Shown here in pieces: positions 35,986 through 47,089 of a stretch of DNA of 64,000 bases (its first letter is position 1; every line of letters starts with the position of its first letter). The notes under the pieces were generated by a model. It was not told the DNA's origin, made no database searches, and saw only the letters and a list, made by a program, of their open reading frames with translations. Source of the DNA: Neoceratodus forsteri (lineage: Eukaryota; Chordata; Ceratodontiformes; Ceratodontidae). The stretch lies in contig CM057459.1 of assembly GCA_016271365.2 (NCBI GenBank), forward strand, positions 492,975,501-493,039,500, in the 5' to 3' direction. A program made the position numbers and the translations under genes.

Positions 35986-36121
35986 GTAAGTCACATCACA
36001 GAGATGAAAACCGCCTTCCATTTAAATAGTAAACTGCCCTTGCTGAGTGTGTTGGGGGGGGGTACCAAACTTGCGACTGCACAGTAAACAGGATTTTTTT
36101 TCCTCTGTGTTTCCTTTTCAG
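35986..36121 (+). other. Predicted 136-bp intron in the Crypton 3' UTR
   Basis: The donor CTAG|GTAAGT at 35985/35986 directly follows the second stop codon. The acceptor is a pyrimidine-rich tract (TTTTTTTTCCTCTGTGTTTCC) ending in TTTTCAG at 36121. Both sites match vertebrate consensus well. The short frame after it (36127-36342) has no likeness to known proteins, and AATAAA near 36218 fits a polyadenylation signal. Confidence 0.55.
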
Positions 36122-36485
36122 AAATAATGGCAAGAAGTACTGGAAACACAAAAACATCCTGTATCCTTTGTACTTATTTCATGAGTCTGAAAATCTGTTT
36201 ACTTGTGCTGAGACAAATAAATACATGTAGCCGGTTTTTAATCCTGGCTTGTTATGGAAATTTGTGGACCATAGCATGTGTTGCAGCATCGTGTTCTCTG
36301 AACGAAAAGCGTCTCAATTGCCTTGTTAGTAAAATTAGTTGACTGTACCGAGTGTTGCCTACTCATTTTCTGTTCTGTTCAGTTTTGTTTCTGATCAGTA
36401 AATACATATCCTTAATAGCAAACAGCATCTTTGTGTTTTTATTTTCTTTTGTTTTAATCACAATCTAGGGCTGTCATATGCTATA

Positions 36486-36649
36486 AAAAACAGTGTATGG
36501 ACAACCGTACACAACTCGGCCGTGTTCCCATCTCGTGTTTGTGATGACATCTTAGAGCTCTCGAGCTACGCTCTCGAGGTCTCTAAGATGTCATCACAAA
36601 CCCTCGATGGGAACACAGTCTTGTTGTGTATGGTTGTCCATACACTATT
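36486..36649. mobile_element. Palindromic element of about 164 bp, possible 5-bp TSD
   Basis: The arms are near-perfect reverse complements. CAGTGTATGGACAACC at about 36491 pairs with GGTTGTCCATACACTA ending near 36647, and GTTTGTGATGACATCTTAGAG pairs with CTCTAAGATGTCATCACAAAC. Only a few bases (CTACG) sit at the centre near 36568. CTATA lies on both sides (36481-36485 and 36650-36654). Confidence 0.8.
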
Positions 36650-36779
36650 CTATATGTAGTGTTTCCAGTTCCACTAGCATTTTTCCCTTTGCTTCATTTT
36701 ATTTACTGTTATTTTGCTTAATTATGTAAATTCCTAATTGACTCTAGCCTATATTGTTAAAAAATCTATATTGTGACTA

Positions 36780-37170
36780 ACAAATACTGCTGATTTAAAT
36801 TTAACTCATATCATTATGAAATATCCTTACTGTGGCAATGCCAGTGGGTTGAGAAGTCTCACTCACCAATAGTCAAGCATGACTAGTAAACAAATTATGA
36901 AGAAAAAATATTTCTGTTTTAAATTTCTTCCTAGGCAGGAAGCTACACACTTACAACAAAGCCTTTCTTGAGTGTACATACTGTACACTAACACAGAACA
37001 AGGCCGCATCTAGTTACCCAGAAGTGGTGGAGGTCAGCCAACTAGTCCCACCCTCCCAGGAAACAAATATAGTGGTGCACTCCCAGTTGCAGTAAAAGCC
37101 ATGGAGATACTTGAGTCTGGGTTCCTATTCCTCACAGGAAGATGTCTGTGATATTAAACTTAAATTATAT
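36780..37170. repeat. 337-bp-type tandem array, unit A
   Basis: Carries the array landmarks in order: CTGTGGCAATGCC (36832), AGTCAAGCATGACTAGTAA, TTTCTTGAGTG, ACTAGTCCCACCCTCC, GTGCACTC, GCCATGG, CTGGGTTCC..CACAG and the AAACTTAAATTATAT end. All recur in the units at 44655-44983 and 48365-49870. Confidence 0.75.
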
Positions 37171-37759
37171 ATATATATTTTTTTGCAGTTAAGTATTTTA
37201 TTACATTTTTCCAAGTTACATACATCAAAACATACACATAAATGAAGAATTTCAGGGTGGAGGCTGTGGTTACATACACACAAGCTTTTAGATGTTACAA
37301 CATTCAGTCATATAAGACACTCACTTACAATTTCACAGCTCTATGCAGCAAGGAGAATGGTCAAGGTGTTGGTTTTCCATGTCCTTGACAGCAAAGTCCT
37401 TAAGGAAATGGCGGTCCCTCATGGCAGCCTTCACCCTATACAAGGTAAAACACCTAGAACTACTATTCTATCTAAAACCTATGTAGAACTATATACATTC
37501 ATGGATTATGCAATACTTGGGTAGAGCAAAGTCAGCTGTTATAGAATACATGTCTCAGAGAAGGTCAATGCTTATCAGGTATATTACCATTCAACCTTTC
37601 CCAGCTTTGGGGATTGCATACTGTATAAAGAGGGCCCAACACATCTCATACTGTGCCACTGCATTACTCACCAGGTGAGATGGTCCATGGAGGCAATTTG
37701 GAGTAGGGAGGTCGCGACATCTTGAGCAGTGGGGACTTCAGATGAAACTTAAATTATAT
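37156..37759 (-). mobile_element. L1-like 3' end insertion with 15-bp TSD
   Basis: AAACTTAAATTATAT at 37156-37170 and 37745-37759 brackets the insert. The minus strand ends in an A-rich tail (read on plus as ATATTTTTTTGCAG), with TAATAAAATACTT just before it as a likely polyadenylation signal. The roughly 574-bp insert has no recognisable coding part, so it is probably a 5'-truncated 3' UTR of an L1-type LINE. It sits inside the tandem array. Confidence 0.75.
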
Positions 37760-37888
37760 TATTATGAAATGTTGTAGTCATCAGTCACTCCCTGTGACAA
37801 TGCCAGTGAGCAGACAAGTCTTAATTTCAGTAGTCAAACCTGACTAATAAACTATGAAGAAAAAGATTTTCTTTTCAAAGACTAAGAG
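37745..37888. repeat. Tandem array, partial unit B
   Basis: Continues unit A after the insertion: CTGTGACAATGCCAGTGAGCAG (37793), AGTCAAACCTGACTAATAAAC, then GAAGAAAAAGATTTTC. It is cut at about 37888 by the L2 that follows. Confidence 0.7.
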
Positions 37889-39889
37889 GCAGAGCTTGGA
37901 GCATTGTTGGTGGAGGTCCCATTCAGGGGCAGAAAAATTGGCACTGAAAACTCACTATGATGACTATCAGTGAGTAGTCACGCTGAAAATGGCAGTTTTC
38001 CCATCACGAGTGATTGCTGCTTGGAAGAACCGGATGGTTCAGCTTTTCAACACTGTGGACAGACTGTTAAATCCAGTCCATCTGATGTCTTTTAGAGTCT
38101 TTTCTCTTGAGAAATGTGAAGAGTTTAATTGATTCTTCCTGGACAAGGTGTCCTCCACCCAAGCTGGGATATCCCCGAGCAGACTGTCATCGGCTGAAAG
38201 TATCTGACTCTTGCAGACTGTTGACAGTCCACTTCTGTGGACTGAGTTTTTAGCCAGTCTATGTGAAAGATGTGTCCTGAGTGGGTTCCAGTCTGCTCCC
38301 CACCTTCTGCTCATTGGACCCTGGGCTGACCAGACTTCTTTTAGAATGCTGGGATTCACTTGGTCCAATCGTGTTGGAGACTATCAGGTGTTCCCTTTGG
38401 GAGGGGGGCTTTCCATCAACACTAAAAAAAGCTGTGGTGAAGCCTTTTCTTAAGAAGGCCTCTTTGGACCCTGATGATCCAACTACAGACCCATCTTGAA
38501 CATTTCCTTTCTTGGGAAGTTGATCAAGAAGGTGGTGGTTGTGCAGCTGAAGCAACACTTGAAGAAACATGGAATATATGAGCCCTTTCATTCAGGTTTC
38601 TGGCCTTGTCACGGTATGGAGACTGCCTTAGTCAGGTGCACCATGATCTTCTCCTGGTGAGGGATAGTGGTTATTGTTTCATTTTCGTACTGCTAGACCT
38701 CTCCTCTTCATTTGTTATGGTGGATAATGGGGTACTGTTGGATCACCTGAGGCACTATGTGGGACGCTCAGGAACAGTGCTGTGATGCTTCGAGTCCTAC
38801 ATATCTGGCAGAATGCAGCAGGTTGCCTTTGGTTCTTTTACCTAGGACATTGCTGAACTCAACTATGGAATGCCTCAGGGTAATGTTGGCTGCAAAGTTA
38901 TTTGCTGTGTTTATGCTGCTGCTGGGTGAGAAGATAAGATGCTACAGCTTGGCATTTCATTGCTATGCCGATGACATCCGGCTGTATGTGTCTTGTGCCC
39001 CTGATGACAGTGCTGCTGTCTCCCATTTGAATGAGTGCCTTAAAGAAATTCAAGACTGGCTAGTGACTAGCTGGCTTGGGCTGAATCCATCAAAGATGGA
39101 GGTGTTGCTGGAGAAGCTGAGTCAGTCTGTCTCAGCAGCACCTATAAAGAGAATTGCCCTTCCCTTGTTGGATTGTGTTCCTCTTCACATTGCAGATAGG
39201 GTGAAGAATTTGGGCGTCACTGTGGACTCCAAGCTGACCCTGTACAACTAGGTGTCAGCTGTAGTTCACAGTGTTTTTTACCATCTGTGTAATATCACCT
39301 GAATCAAGCCCAATCTTGGGCTGACTGATCTAGCTACTCTGGTACATGCCTTAGTCACATATACGCTGGATTAGAGTAATACTCTACACCTTGTGATATC
39401 CACTAGGCTGGTGCATCAACTACAGCTGGTTTAGAATCTGGCAGCCAGGCAGGTGGTGAAGACCGCATAGTCTGAGCATATCACACCTGCTCTCCGTGAT
39501 CTCCACTGGCTGCCAGTTCAATGGTACAACCACTTCAAGGTTTCCTTGATGACTTTCAAGGTCCTACAGAGTTTGAGTCCAGGCTACCTGAAAGACCTTT
39601 TGGTTCCATACACTCCTGTTCATACCCTCCACTCAGTGGAGGCAGACCTTATGTTTGAGGACATTTGGTGTGGCTGCCCCTATCCTCTGGAATGCCCTTC
39701 CCTGAGAAGTGAGAGGTGCTCCTTCACTGACCACTTTTAAAGATTCTTTAAAAACACATTAGTTTAAGATTTGGTCCTGATTAAAATTTCTAATTTTTAG
39801 TATTTTTTAAAACCATGTATTTATTTTATTGTGAGGTGCCCAAAGCTAGGAATGGGCACCATATAAATAAAATTGCTTTGCCTTGCCTT
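37889..39889 (+). mobile_element. L2 LINE fragment, heavily mutated
   Basis: The plus strand shows an L2-type pre-RT and RT in changing frames (KKVVVVQLKQHLKKHGIYEP, PFHSGF). The longest open part, 38757-39251, has SLAFHCYADDIRLYVS with an intact YADD box and NLGVTVDSKLTLYN. The C-terminus near 39485 reads HWLPVQW, a hallmark of L2 (LHWLPV), followed by FKVLQSLSPGYLKDLL. The 3' end has AAATAAAATTGCTTTGCCTTGCC near 39870. The array resumes directly afterwards, so the right junction is at about 39889. Confidence 0.8.
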
Positions 39890-39992
39890 AAACGCTTAAG
39901 CATGAATAAGCCATAAACTTATACAAATTACTTTCTTGAATGCACACACGCACAGAACTAAATATCAGTTAGTTGCACAGAAGTGGCAGGAA
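39890..39992. repeat. Tandem array, partial unit between L2 and CR1
   Basis: CATAAACTTATACAAATTACTTTCTTGAATGCACAC and GCACAGAAGTGGCAGG match the middle of unit A (36950-37030). The CR1 3' end cuts it at about 39992. Confidence 0.7.
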
Positions 39993-40270
39993 TAGAAACA
40001 TAGAAACATAGAAACATAGAAGTTGACGGCAGATAAGGACCTCAAGGCCCATCCAGTCTGCCCATTTCTTTTTCTACCTCATAAATGTGCCATCTGCCTT
40101 TGCTCTGTCAGTGGCCTATCTATTCATACTCATTTGTATTGCTCCCTTATGCTTATCCCATGCCTGTTTGAAGCCCTGCACTATATTCATAGCCACCACT
40201 TCTTGAGGTAGGCCATTCCATGCATCCACCACCCTTTCTGTGAAAAAAGAATTTCTCACATTCCGCTTAA

Positions 40271-40645
40271 TCAGCCCCCGTCTAATCTCATGCTGTGTCC
40301 TCTTGTCCTGCTATTTTTCTTATATTTAAACATGTTAGACTCTTTCACCTTGTTAATGCCCTTAAGGTGTTTGAATGCCTCGATCATATCACCTCTCTCC
40401 CTCCTTTGCTCAAGGGTATACATATTGAGCTCTGTTAATCTGTCCTCATATGTCTTCTGATGCAGTCCCTGCACCATTTTGAATGCCCTTCTCTGGACTG
40501 CCTCAATTTGGTTAATGTCCTTGTGAAGGTGTGGCCTCCAATACTGCATGCAGTACTCCAGATGGGGCCTAACCAGTGTCTTGTAAAGAGGGATTATTAC
40601 CTCCCTCTTACGACTTGTGATACCCCTACTAATACAACCTAACAC
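40271..40645 (-). pseudogene. CR1 ORF2 C-terminal domain
   Basis: The frame reads MLGCISRGITSRKREVIIPLY, VRPHLEYCMQYW, EAVQRRAFKMVQGL, LNMYTLEQRRERGDMIEAFKHL, a set conserved across CR1 elements. It closely matches the copy at 7647-7267, so these two CR1 copies are of one subfamily. The Met is internal to ORF2. Confidence 0.8.
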
Positions 40646-40696
40646 CCCCTAGCCTTACCTACTGCTTTAGAGGTCTGCTTGGATGATTTCAGGTAA

Positions 40697-41435
40697 TCAG
40701 TGATGATGATGCCCAAGTCTCTTTCTTCCTTTGTGACTGCTAGCAACTCCCTCCCAGCCTATAGGTGGCTTCAGGTTTCTCTTCCCTATGTGCATGATCT
40801 TGCACTTCTTTGCATTAAATCCCAGTTGCCACTCTTCTGACCATTTTGCTAGTTTATCCAGATCTCTTCTCATTCTACCCACCCATTTGGATCATCTACT
40901 CTGTTGCAGATCTTGGTGTCATCTGCAAATAGACAAGCCTTACCCTCTAGTCCATCTGCAAGGTCACTAATGAAGATGTTGAAGAGGAATGGCCCCAGGA
41001 CTGATCTGAGGTACCCCATGTGACTTGCATCTCTTCTGACTGTATACCATTTACCACCACTCTCTGTTTTCTGCCCGTCAACCAGTTTGCCACCCAGTTG
41101 ACCAACTTCTGCCCATCCGAGCCTACCCAGCTTATTTATCAATCTTCTATGTGGAACAGTGTCAAAGCTTTGCTGAAGTCAAGATGGGTATCAACTGCTC
41201 CCCTTGGTCCCACCACTCTGGTTACCCAGTCAAAGAAATCTATGAGATTAGTTTGACAGGACCTTCCTTTTGTAAACCCATGCTGTCTTGCATCCTGTGC
41301 CCCTATGGATTCCAGGTGTTGCACTATCCTTTCCGTAAGGAGTGCCTCCATAATCTTGCCCACTACTGAGGTAAGACTGACTGGTCTGTAGTTTCCTGCC
41401 TCCACCCTGCTGCCACTCTTGTGAAGCAGGATCAC
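40697..41435 (-). pseudogene. CR1 ORF2 reverse transcriptase, shifted
   Basis: The blocks are split over three frames. 41435-41139 has GNYRPVSLTSVVGKIMEALL, QHGFTKGRSCQTNLIDFFDW and HLDFSKALTLFH (the AFDTV block is shifted). 41142-40870 has VLGPFLFNIFISDLADGL and LFADDTKICN with the FADD catalytic box. 40882-40697 has WQLGFNAKKCKIMHIG. The changes are mostly single indels. Confidence 0.8.
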
Positions 41436-41953
41436 ATGAGCCCTTCTCCAGTCTTCTGGGACCTCTTCTGTGCTCAGAGACTCACTAACAGTTCTGCTAA
41501 TGGCTCTGCTAGTTCCACCCTTAGCTCCTTAAGTTCCCTGGGATGTATGCCATCAGGTCCCATTGCCTTAACCACCCTGAGCTTAGCAAGCTCTTGTAGG
41601 ACCCTTTCTTTTGTGAAGGGAGTAGTGCTCACCTCCCTCCCCCGTGTGTCCATGGTGCTGAGCTGTGGGCCCTGCCCTACCTTCTCTTCAGTAAATACTG
41701 AGCAAATGTATCTATTCAGGATAGATGCTTTTACAGGGTCCTCCTCCTCACATGCTCCCTTTTCTCCATTAAGCTTAGCAATACCCCCTCTGGACTTTCT
41801 CCTTTCACTAATGTATCTATAGAAAGTCTTGTCACCTTCTTTTACTGTTCATGCTAGTGTTTCCTTAGTTTGGGACTTTGCCTGTCTTACTGCCTTCCCT
41901 GCTTCCCTTAGGGCAGTTTGGTATGCCTCCCTATCTTCATCCACTGTGTTCTC

Positions 41954-43029
41954 TTATATTTCCTGAAGGCCAGCCTTTTGGCTCTGACCTTTTCTGCTAC
42001 TGTATTTGAGAACCAAAGTGGTTTCCTTCTTCTTTGCACTTCCTTTTCTGTCTAACACAATGGGATGTTGCTTCAAGTATGCATCATAATGCTTGCCCAC
42101 TTTGCCTGTCCCCTCCCCTGTGTTTCTTTTTGCCAGGGCTAGCTTAACTCTGTTGGCTATCTTATCAAAGTCAGCTTCTCTGAAGTCCCATATGTTTGCC
42201 TTGGAATGGGATGATTTAGATGTAGTAGCCAAATTGAACCATACCATGTGATGGTCACTGGCCCCCAGGTGACCTTCTACCTGGAGATCTGTGATCCCTT
42301 CCCTGTTAGTCAGTACTAGATCTAGGATAGCCCTGTCTCTTGTGGGTTGTTGTACCAGTTTGAGGCCCTCCCCCTGCAGGGAATCCTCTATGTGTCTAGT
42401 TCTGGCAGATGTTCCTGCTGGTATTGACCAATCTGTATCCGGCATGTTGAAGTTTCCCATTATCAGAACCTCCCCTTTAGCTGTCATGTTTTGTATATCT
42501 TCTAACAGTAATGTGTCTATGTCCTCCCCCTGATCTGGGGGCCTGTGGACAACCCCGGTTCTTATGGCTGTCCATTTTCCTGTTTCCAGGGTGACCCACA
42601 GTTCTTCTGGCTCCTTATGTGTATTCTGAATTTCTGTAGCTTTGATATTTTCATTGACATACAGGGCCACTCCTCCCCCCCTTTTTGCACCTCGGTCTCT
42701 TTGAACAATACATAGCCGGGTACTGAAGTCTCTCAAGTGTGGTTACTGGTAAACCACGTCTCACTAATTGCTACTATGTCCAGTTTAGCCTCTGACATTA
42801 TTGCCTGCAGGTCTGGGATCTTATTTCCCAGGCTGTGAGCATTTGTGTACATGATTTTCCATTGGCCAGATTTCAGTGTGTTAGTTGTTGGGTGAGGTTT
42901 GGCATTACCCCTGTGCGTTGTATGGGGAGACAAACCTTTTTTCTTACCTGGTGATGCAAATGAACTGCAAACATGCTGAATCCCTGTTTGACCACTAGCT
43001 GAGGGGAGGGTGTTCTTCCCATTCGACAT
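41954..43029 (-). pseudogene. CR1 ORF2 endonuclease domain
   Basis: 43029-42733 encodes the start (KIMYTNAHSLGNK, LDIVAISETW with metal-binding Glu). The frame then meets a stop at 42730-42732, and 42736-41954 continues with GGGVALYVNE, GVVHRPPDQGED, VLIMGNFNMPDTDW (GDFN changed to GNFN), LDLVLTN and LGASDHHMVW (the catalytic SDH block intact). The Asp-to-Asn change in GDFN would remove an active-site residue. Confidence 0.8.
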
Positions 43030-43079
43030 ATGGGGTGCTGCACCCCTCTCCCCATTGCTAGTTTAAAATATTCTGCAAA

Positions 43080-44022
43080 GGCGATCAAACTTCTGTCCCC
43101 AATGCACTGACTCCCTCCTTAGTCAGATGCAGTCCATCAAATTTAAAGAACTTTCGCTCCCAGAACTGTTGCCAGTTCCCTACAAATCTGTGTCCTTTTT
43201 CCTGGCACCAGCCCTTGAGCCACGTGTTTAGCTCCCCTATCTCCCTTCTCTGACCTTCCGTCCATCTGCCCCCCTCCCAGACTGTCAGGATCTCAGAGAA
43301 GGAGATGCCAGATGAAATGGATGATAGTTTGTCACCCAGCCTGGTCAGGTGTTCCTTGGTCTCACAACTGACCGGCTGGTGAGATCATTAGTCCCTATGT
43401 GTACTAGGACATCAATGTTTTCTCCTGCTTTGTGAACAATTTTAGCAATGTGGTCAGTGTCTCTCCATGCTGATGTACCTGGGAGACATCATGCCATTAC
43501 TAACTGATGGTATCAACTGCCCGAATCATGGAGTCTCCTATGATCAGAAGTTTTTGGATTTCCTTTTGCTTTTTTTGTTTTGGTTCCTGATTTGGGTGAG
43601 TTTTGTTGTGCTAGCTCCTGTGCCGTAGTGTCCTGCTCTGCAGTGTCTTCTGCCTCTTTGTTTGATTTTAGAGATAGAGGCAGATACCTGTTTGTAGTGT
43701 TTATATGGTTTTTGGAGGTAATATGTTGGAGAGCAGAGAATGATGGGGCACCCGATTTGCCCCTCCTAACCACCTGCCAACCTCCTGGACCGACTACCCT
43801 CTGTGGTTGAGGTTTTTCTGTTGGATGCTGGGGAAATGGTGGGTGGTTCTTATAATGTATTTCCTCTTGAATATGAAATTTGAGGCGTGCAATCTCTGCC
43901 CATGCTGCCTGGAGCTGAGCCCTAAGATCTCCAATGGCCCAGCATGTGGGACAGTGTCCTAAATCCTGTAAGACTGTCCTTCTGAAAATTGTTCCACAGT
44001 ACCTGCAGTTAATGATATCCAT
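43080..44022 (-). pseudogene. CR1 ORF1: zinc finger, helix, SGNH esterase
   Basis: 44022-43513 starts MDIINCRYCGTIF and has GHCPTC 18 residues on, forming a CxxC...CxxC pair, then a helical segment (LRAQLQAAWAEIARLKFHI) that may form a coiled coil. Low-complexity sequence follows. In the next frames come LLIIGDSMIRAVDT (GDS block, about 43506-43552) and IDVLVHIGTNDLTS (about 43376-43417). The start at 44022 is preferred because it places the zinc motif at the N-terminus. The protein is thought to bind RNA or membranes in CR1 movement. A stop after 43513 and a later frameshift break it. Confidence 0.7.
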
Positions 44023-44654
44023 TCCAGATAAGTTGCTGGGTTTATAACCTAGTCAGAGTAATTAGAAGGAAGAAAATGCAAGTAATGGTTTGATTGTGTT
44101 TTGTTTTTGTTTAACTTGTTATAACAAGTTAAATTACTAGTGCCCCTGTAAATGAGCTCACCTTGTGGATGCCCCACTGATCCGCCCCTTCCTGCTCTGC
44201 CACAGGAAATGTCACAACTGTGGTACCCTATAAAAGGAGTGTAGTGTGGGGTGGTTGGGGATGGGCGTGGGTGGCTGGGCCCTTCCCCTGCCTGAAAAGA
44301 AGAACCATGGACGAAAGAACAAGGAGGTAAGAGCAGAAACAATCAGTCAACAACAAATGCAGTAACCCTGAAAGCTTATCCTAATGTTAGATAAAACTGT
44401 AAAACCTGTACAGCACCACCTGTAATAATTTCAGAGAAGATATATGCTGTAAGAAACACTTTGCTACAGAGAAAAATAAAGCAATGAAATGTTAGCAACA
44501 AACAGTAGCAATCCCTGTGAGTGCAAAATAAAAACAACACCACACAGTAAATCTGCTTAGCCAAAAGAAGTCTTAATCCTTTTCCCTTGCTCTGGTAAGG
44601 TTCTCTACTCTGCCTTTCAAGCAGTCTTAGAAGTAAAGAGCTCAGGTGAAACTA

Positions 44655-44983
44655 GGTGCCTTGGCCAGCAAACCAAGTCCCATCCTACTGGCTAGGTAAC
44701 AAATACGGCAGTGCACTCACAGTTGCACAAACAGCCATGGAGGGACTTGAGCCTGGGTTCCTCACCAGAAAGTGTCTAATATGATATTTCAATTATATTA
44801 TTATGAAATATGGTAGTAGTCTAGTCATCCACTGGGACAGTGCCACTGAGCAGTTAGCAGTGACAAGTCTCTTTCACTAATAATCAAGTCTAACTAGCAA
44901 AAATATTATGAAGAAAAATATTTCTGTTTTAAATTTCTTCTAAGGCATGAAAACACAAACTTACAGTAATGTCTTTCTTGAGT
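44655..44983. repeat. Tandem array, unit between CR1 and L2
   Basis: Has AACCAAGTCCCATCCTACTGG, GTGCACTCACAG, GCCATGG, GCCTGGGTTCCTCACCAG, CAGTGCCACTGAGCAG, TTTAAATTTCTTC and TTTCTTGAGT in array order. The L2 tail cuts it at about 44984. Confidence 0.75.
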
Positions 44984-45855
44984 AATAATAATAATAAACT
45001 TTATTTATATGAAATGCAATTCAAACATATCAAAGCACTTTTACAAACAATTAAAACCATGAAATATTTTAAAACCCCTTAACAACAAACTCCATAACTT
45101 AATGATCAAGATAGGCAAGAGAAAATAGGTGCGTTTTCAGAGCTAACATAAAGCTCTCCACAGTCTGGCACTTCCTTATCCAAGGAGGTAGAGAATTCCA
45201 CAGGGCAGGAGCCACAAAAGGAAAAGAACGGGCTCCAGAGGTCTTCAAACAAACCCTGGGAATCTCTAGCAATCCCTCCTCACCAGAGCAGAGCGGACAG
45301 AGGGGGCAGTAGAGACAGAGGAGCTCTTACAGATAACTCAGTCCTCGTCCATGTAGGGCTTTATAGGTTAGTAAACCAACCTTGAAGGTGATCTGCCACT
45401 AAACCGGCAGCCAGTGCAGACCATGCAGCACAGTTGTGTTATGGCTAGATCTAGAAAGCCCAGTCAACAACCTGGCCACAGCATTCTGCATCAGCTGCAA
45501 GGGGTGGATAGCAACCCCCAGAAGCCCTAGGTAAAGGACATTGTAGTAATCAAGGTAGGAGGTCACAAAGGTGTGGACCAGAGTTGGAAGATCACCAGGC
45601 AGAACCAGGTGTGTAAACTAGACGATATTCCTCAGATGAAAAAATGAGGTCTTAATATCGGATGACACCTGTGACTTCAGAGTCAGCCCTTCATCAAAAA
45701 TAACACTCAGACTTCGCACCCGTTCAGAAGACAACAGCTGGTAACCCCCAAGCACAAGCCCTGAGGCCTGATTTGCTGAGGACCCCTCTACCCAGCGACC
45801 ACCAAACCTCAGTCTTGTCTGGATTCAGTCTCAGCCAGTTGGCACTCATCCTGCC

Positions 45856-46401
45856 CTAAATCTTGGCAAGGCAGTTGTTAAACACTGAGACCGAATCATC
45901 CTGATCCAGGGCAAAGGACATGTATAGCTGAGTATCATCTGCATAGCAGGGGAAACTCAAGCCATACTGCCTTACAATGTCTTCTAATGGCAGCATATAC
46001 ACCACAAATAACATGGGCAAAAGCACAGAGCCCTGGGGTACCCCACATGGTAAAGAGAATGCATCAGAGGAATAAATATCCGATGCAACTCTCTGGAATC
46101 TACCAGTAAGGAATGAGAGGAACCACCTGAGGACTGTACCTGACAGTCCACAGATGCTCCGCAGGCACTCCAGCAAAATGTTATGATCCATGGTGTCAAA
46201 TGCTGAACAAAGATCGAGGAGGACTATGATGGAACGAGTACTCTGATCTCTCACTATCTGGAGATAATTGAGCACCTGAACCAGGGTGGTCTTGGTGCTG
46301 TGCCTCTTTCTAAATCCTGACAGGAGAGGATCATACATGTCATGGATGGTAAGATGATCATCCAGCTGCAGCGCGACTGCATTCTCAGTAACTGTACCCA
46401 C
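45856..46401 (-). pseudogene. L2 reverse transcriptase domain, 181 codons open
   Basis: The frame gives [75 protein letters not shown] and FPCYADDTQLYMSF with intact YADD. HST.TTL and CYADDTQLY are typical of the L2 clade, which separates it from the CR1 copies in this window. The frame is cut at 45856 in the thumb. Confidence 0.85.
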
Positions 46402-47089
46402 AAAGGGTAGGTTAGAGACAGGTCTGTAGTCTGGACAATCTCAGCCAGGACCGGGCCGATGACTCAATGCACCCTACATGAAGGAGAGTTGGGCCTGGGT
46501 CCAAACTACAGTATGTCGGCCACATAGTCTGGAAGATCCCTTTGACATCTGTGATTGCCTGCTGGATGAACGTCGACCAGCAAAACCATGGTTCTACAGC
46601 CTCCAACCGATCATCACCCTGCCCATTGGAGTTAGCTAAGTGGATCTCTGATATGATGTCGGCAACCTTATTCACAAAGAAGAGAGCAAACTCATCACAC
46701 TTATCCTGTGTCAACACTCTCCAAACCTGTAGACAGGCTGGATCGCACAGTCCATTTACCATTCGGAAGAGCTGAGCAGGTTGGTTCCTTGAAGCGGCGA
46801 TCCCCCTGGACAGCAATACTGCCTTCTTACGGGAGATCGCCGATTGATAGTCCATATAATGAGTCATCAATGTATGCTTGTCAGCATCAAGACCAGATTT
46901 CTGCCAGTGATGCACTATCCTTCACCCCTTTCTCCTCATCTCCATCAAGGACTCATCAAACAAAGAGGAATGAGGGTGAAGGGTGAGGGGGTGAACACAA
47001 ATAGGAGCAATAGTATCCAGGGCCGCTGCTACTACTGTATTATACACCTGCAGCAGGTTGTCTGGACCCATGATAGCAGTCAGAAGTCC

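Larger units (their letters stand above)
34395..36450 (+). mobile_element. Crypton DNA transposon
   Basis: A single gene for a Crypton/KIAA1958-type tyrosine recombinase (34655-35985) with leader and 3' UTR. Cryptons move with a tyrosine recombinase and lack terminal inverted repeats, and I see none here. The ends are therefore estimates: the left lies after the AT-rich tract near 34390, and the right near the AT-rich 3' UTR end before the palindrome at 36486. Confidence 0.7.
39993..44654 (-). mobile_element. Nearly full-length CR1 LINE, about 4.66 kb
   Basis: The 3' end at 39993 carries four GAAACATA-type units before GACGGCAGATAAGGACC. Going upstream on the minus strand: C-terminal domain (40645-40271), RT (41435-40697), linker, endonuclease (43029-41954), ORF1 (44022 to about 43080) and a leader to about 44654. 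Both flanks are the same tandem array, which resumes at 44655 with CCAGCAAACCAAGTCCCATC exactly where the left flank stopped. Both ends are therefore well fixed, and I see no target duplication, as is usual for CR1. Stops and frameshifts break the ORFs. Confidence 0.85.

Noticed and set aside
36127..36342. Second Crypton protein of 71 residues after the intron
   Set aside because: It contains a likely polyadenylation signal and a hydrophobic, unstructured mix of residues with no known likeness; it is better read as 3' UTR.
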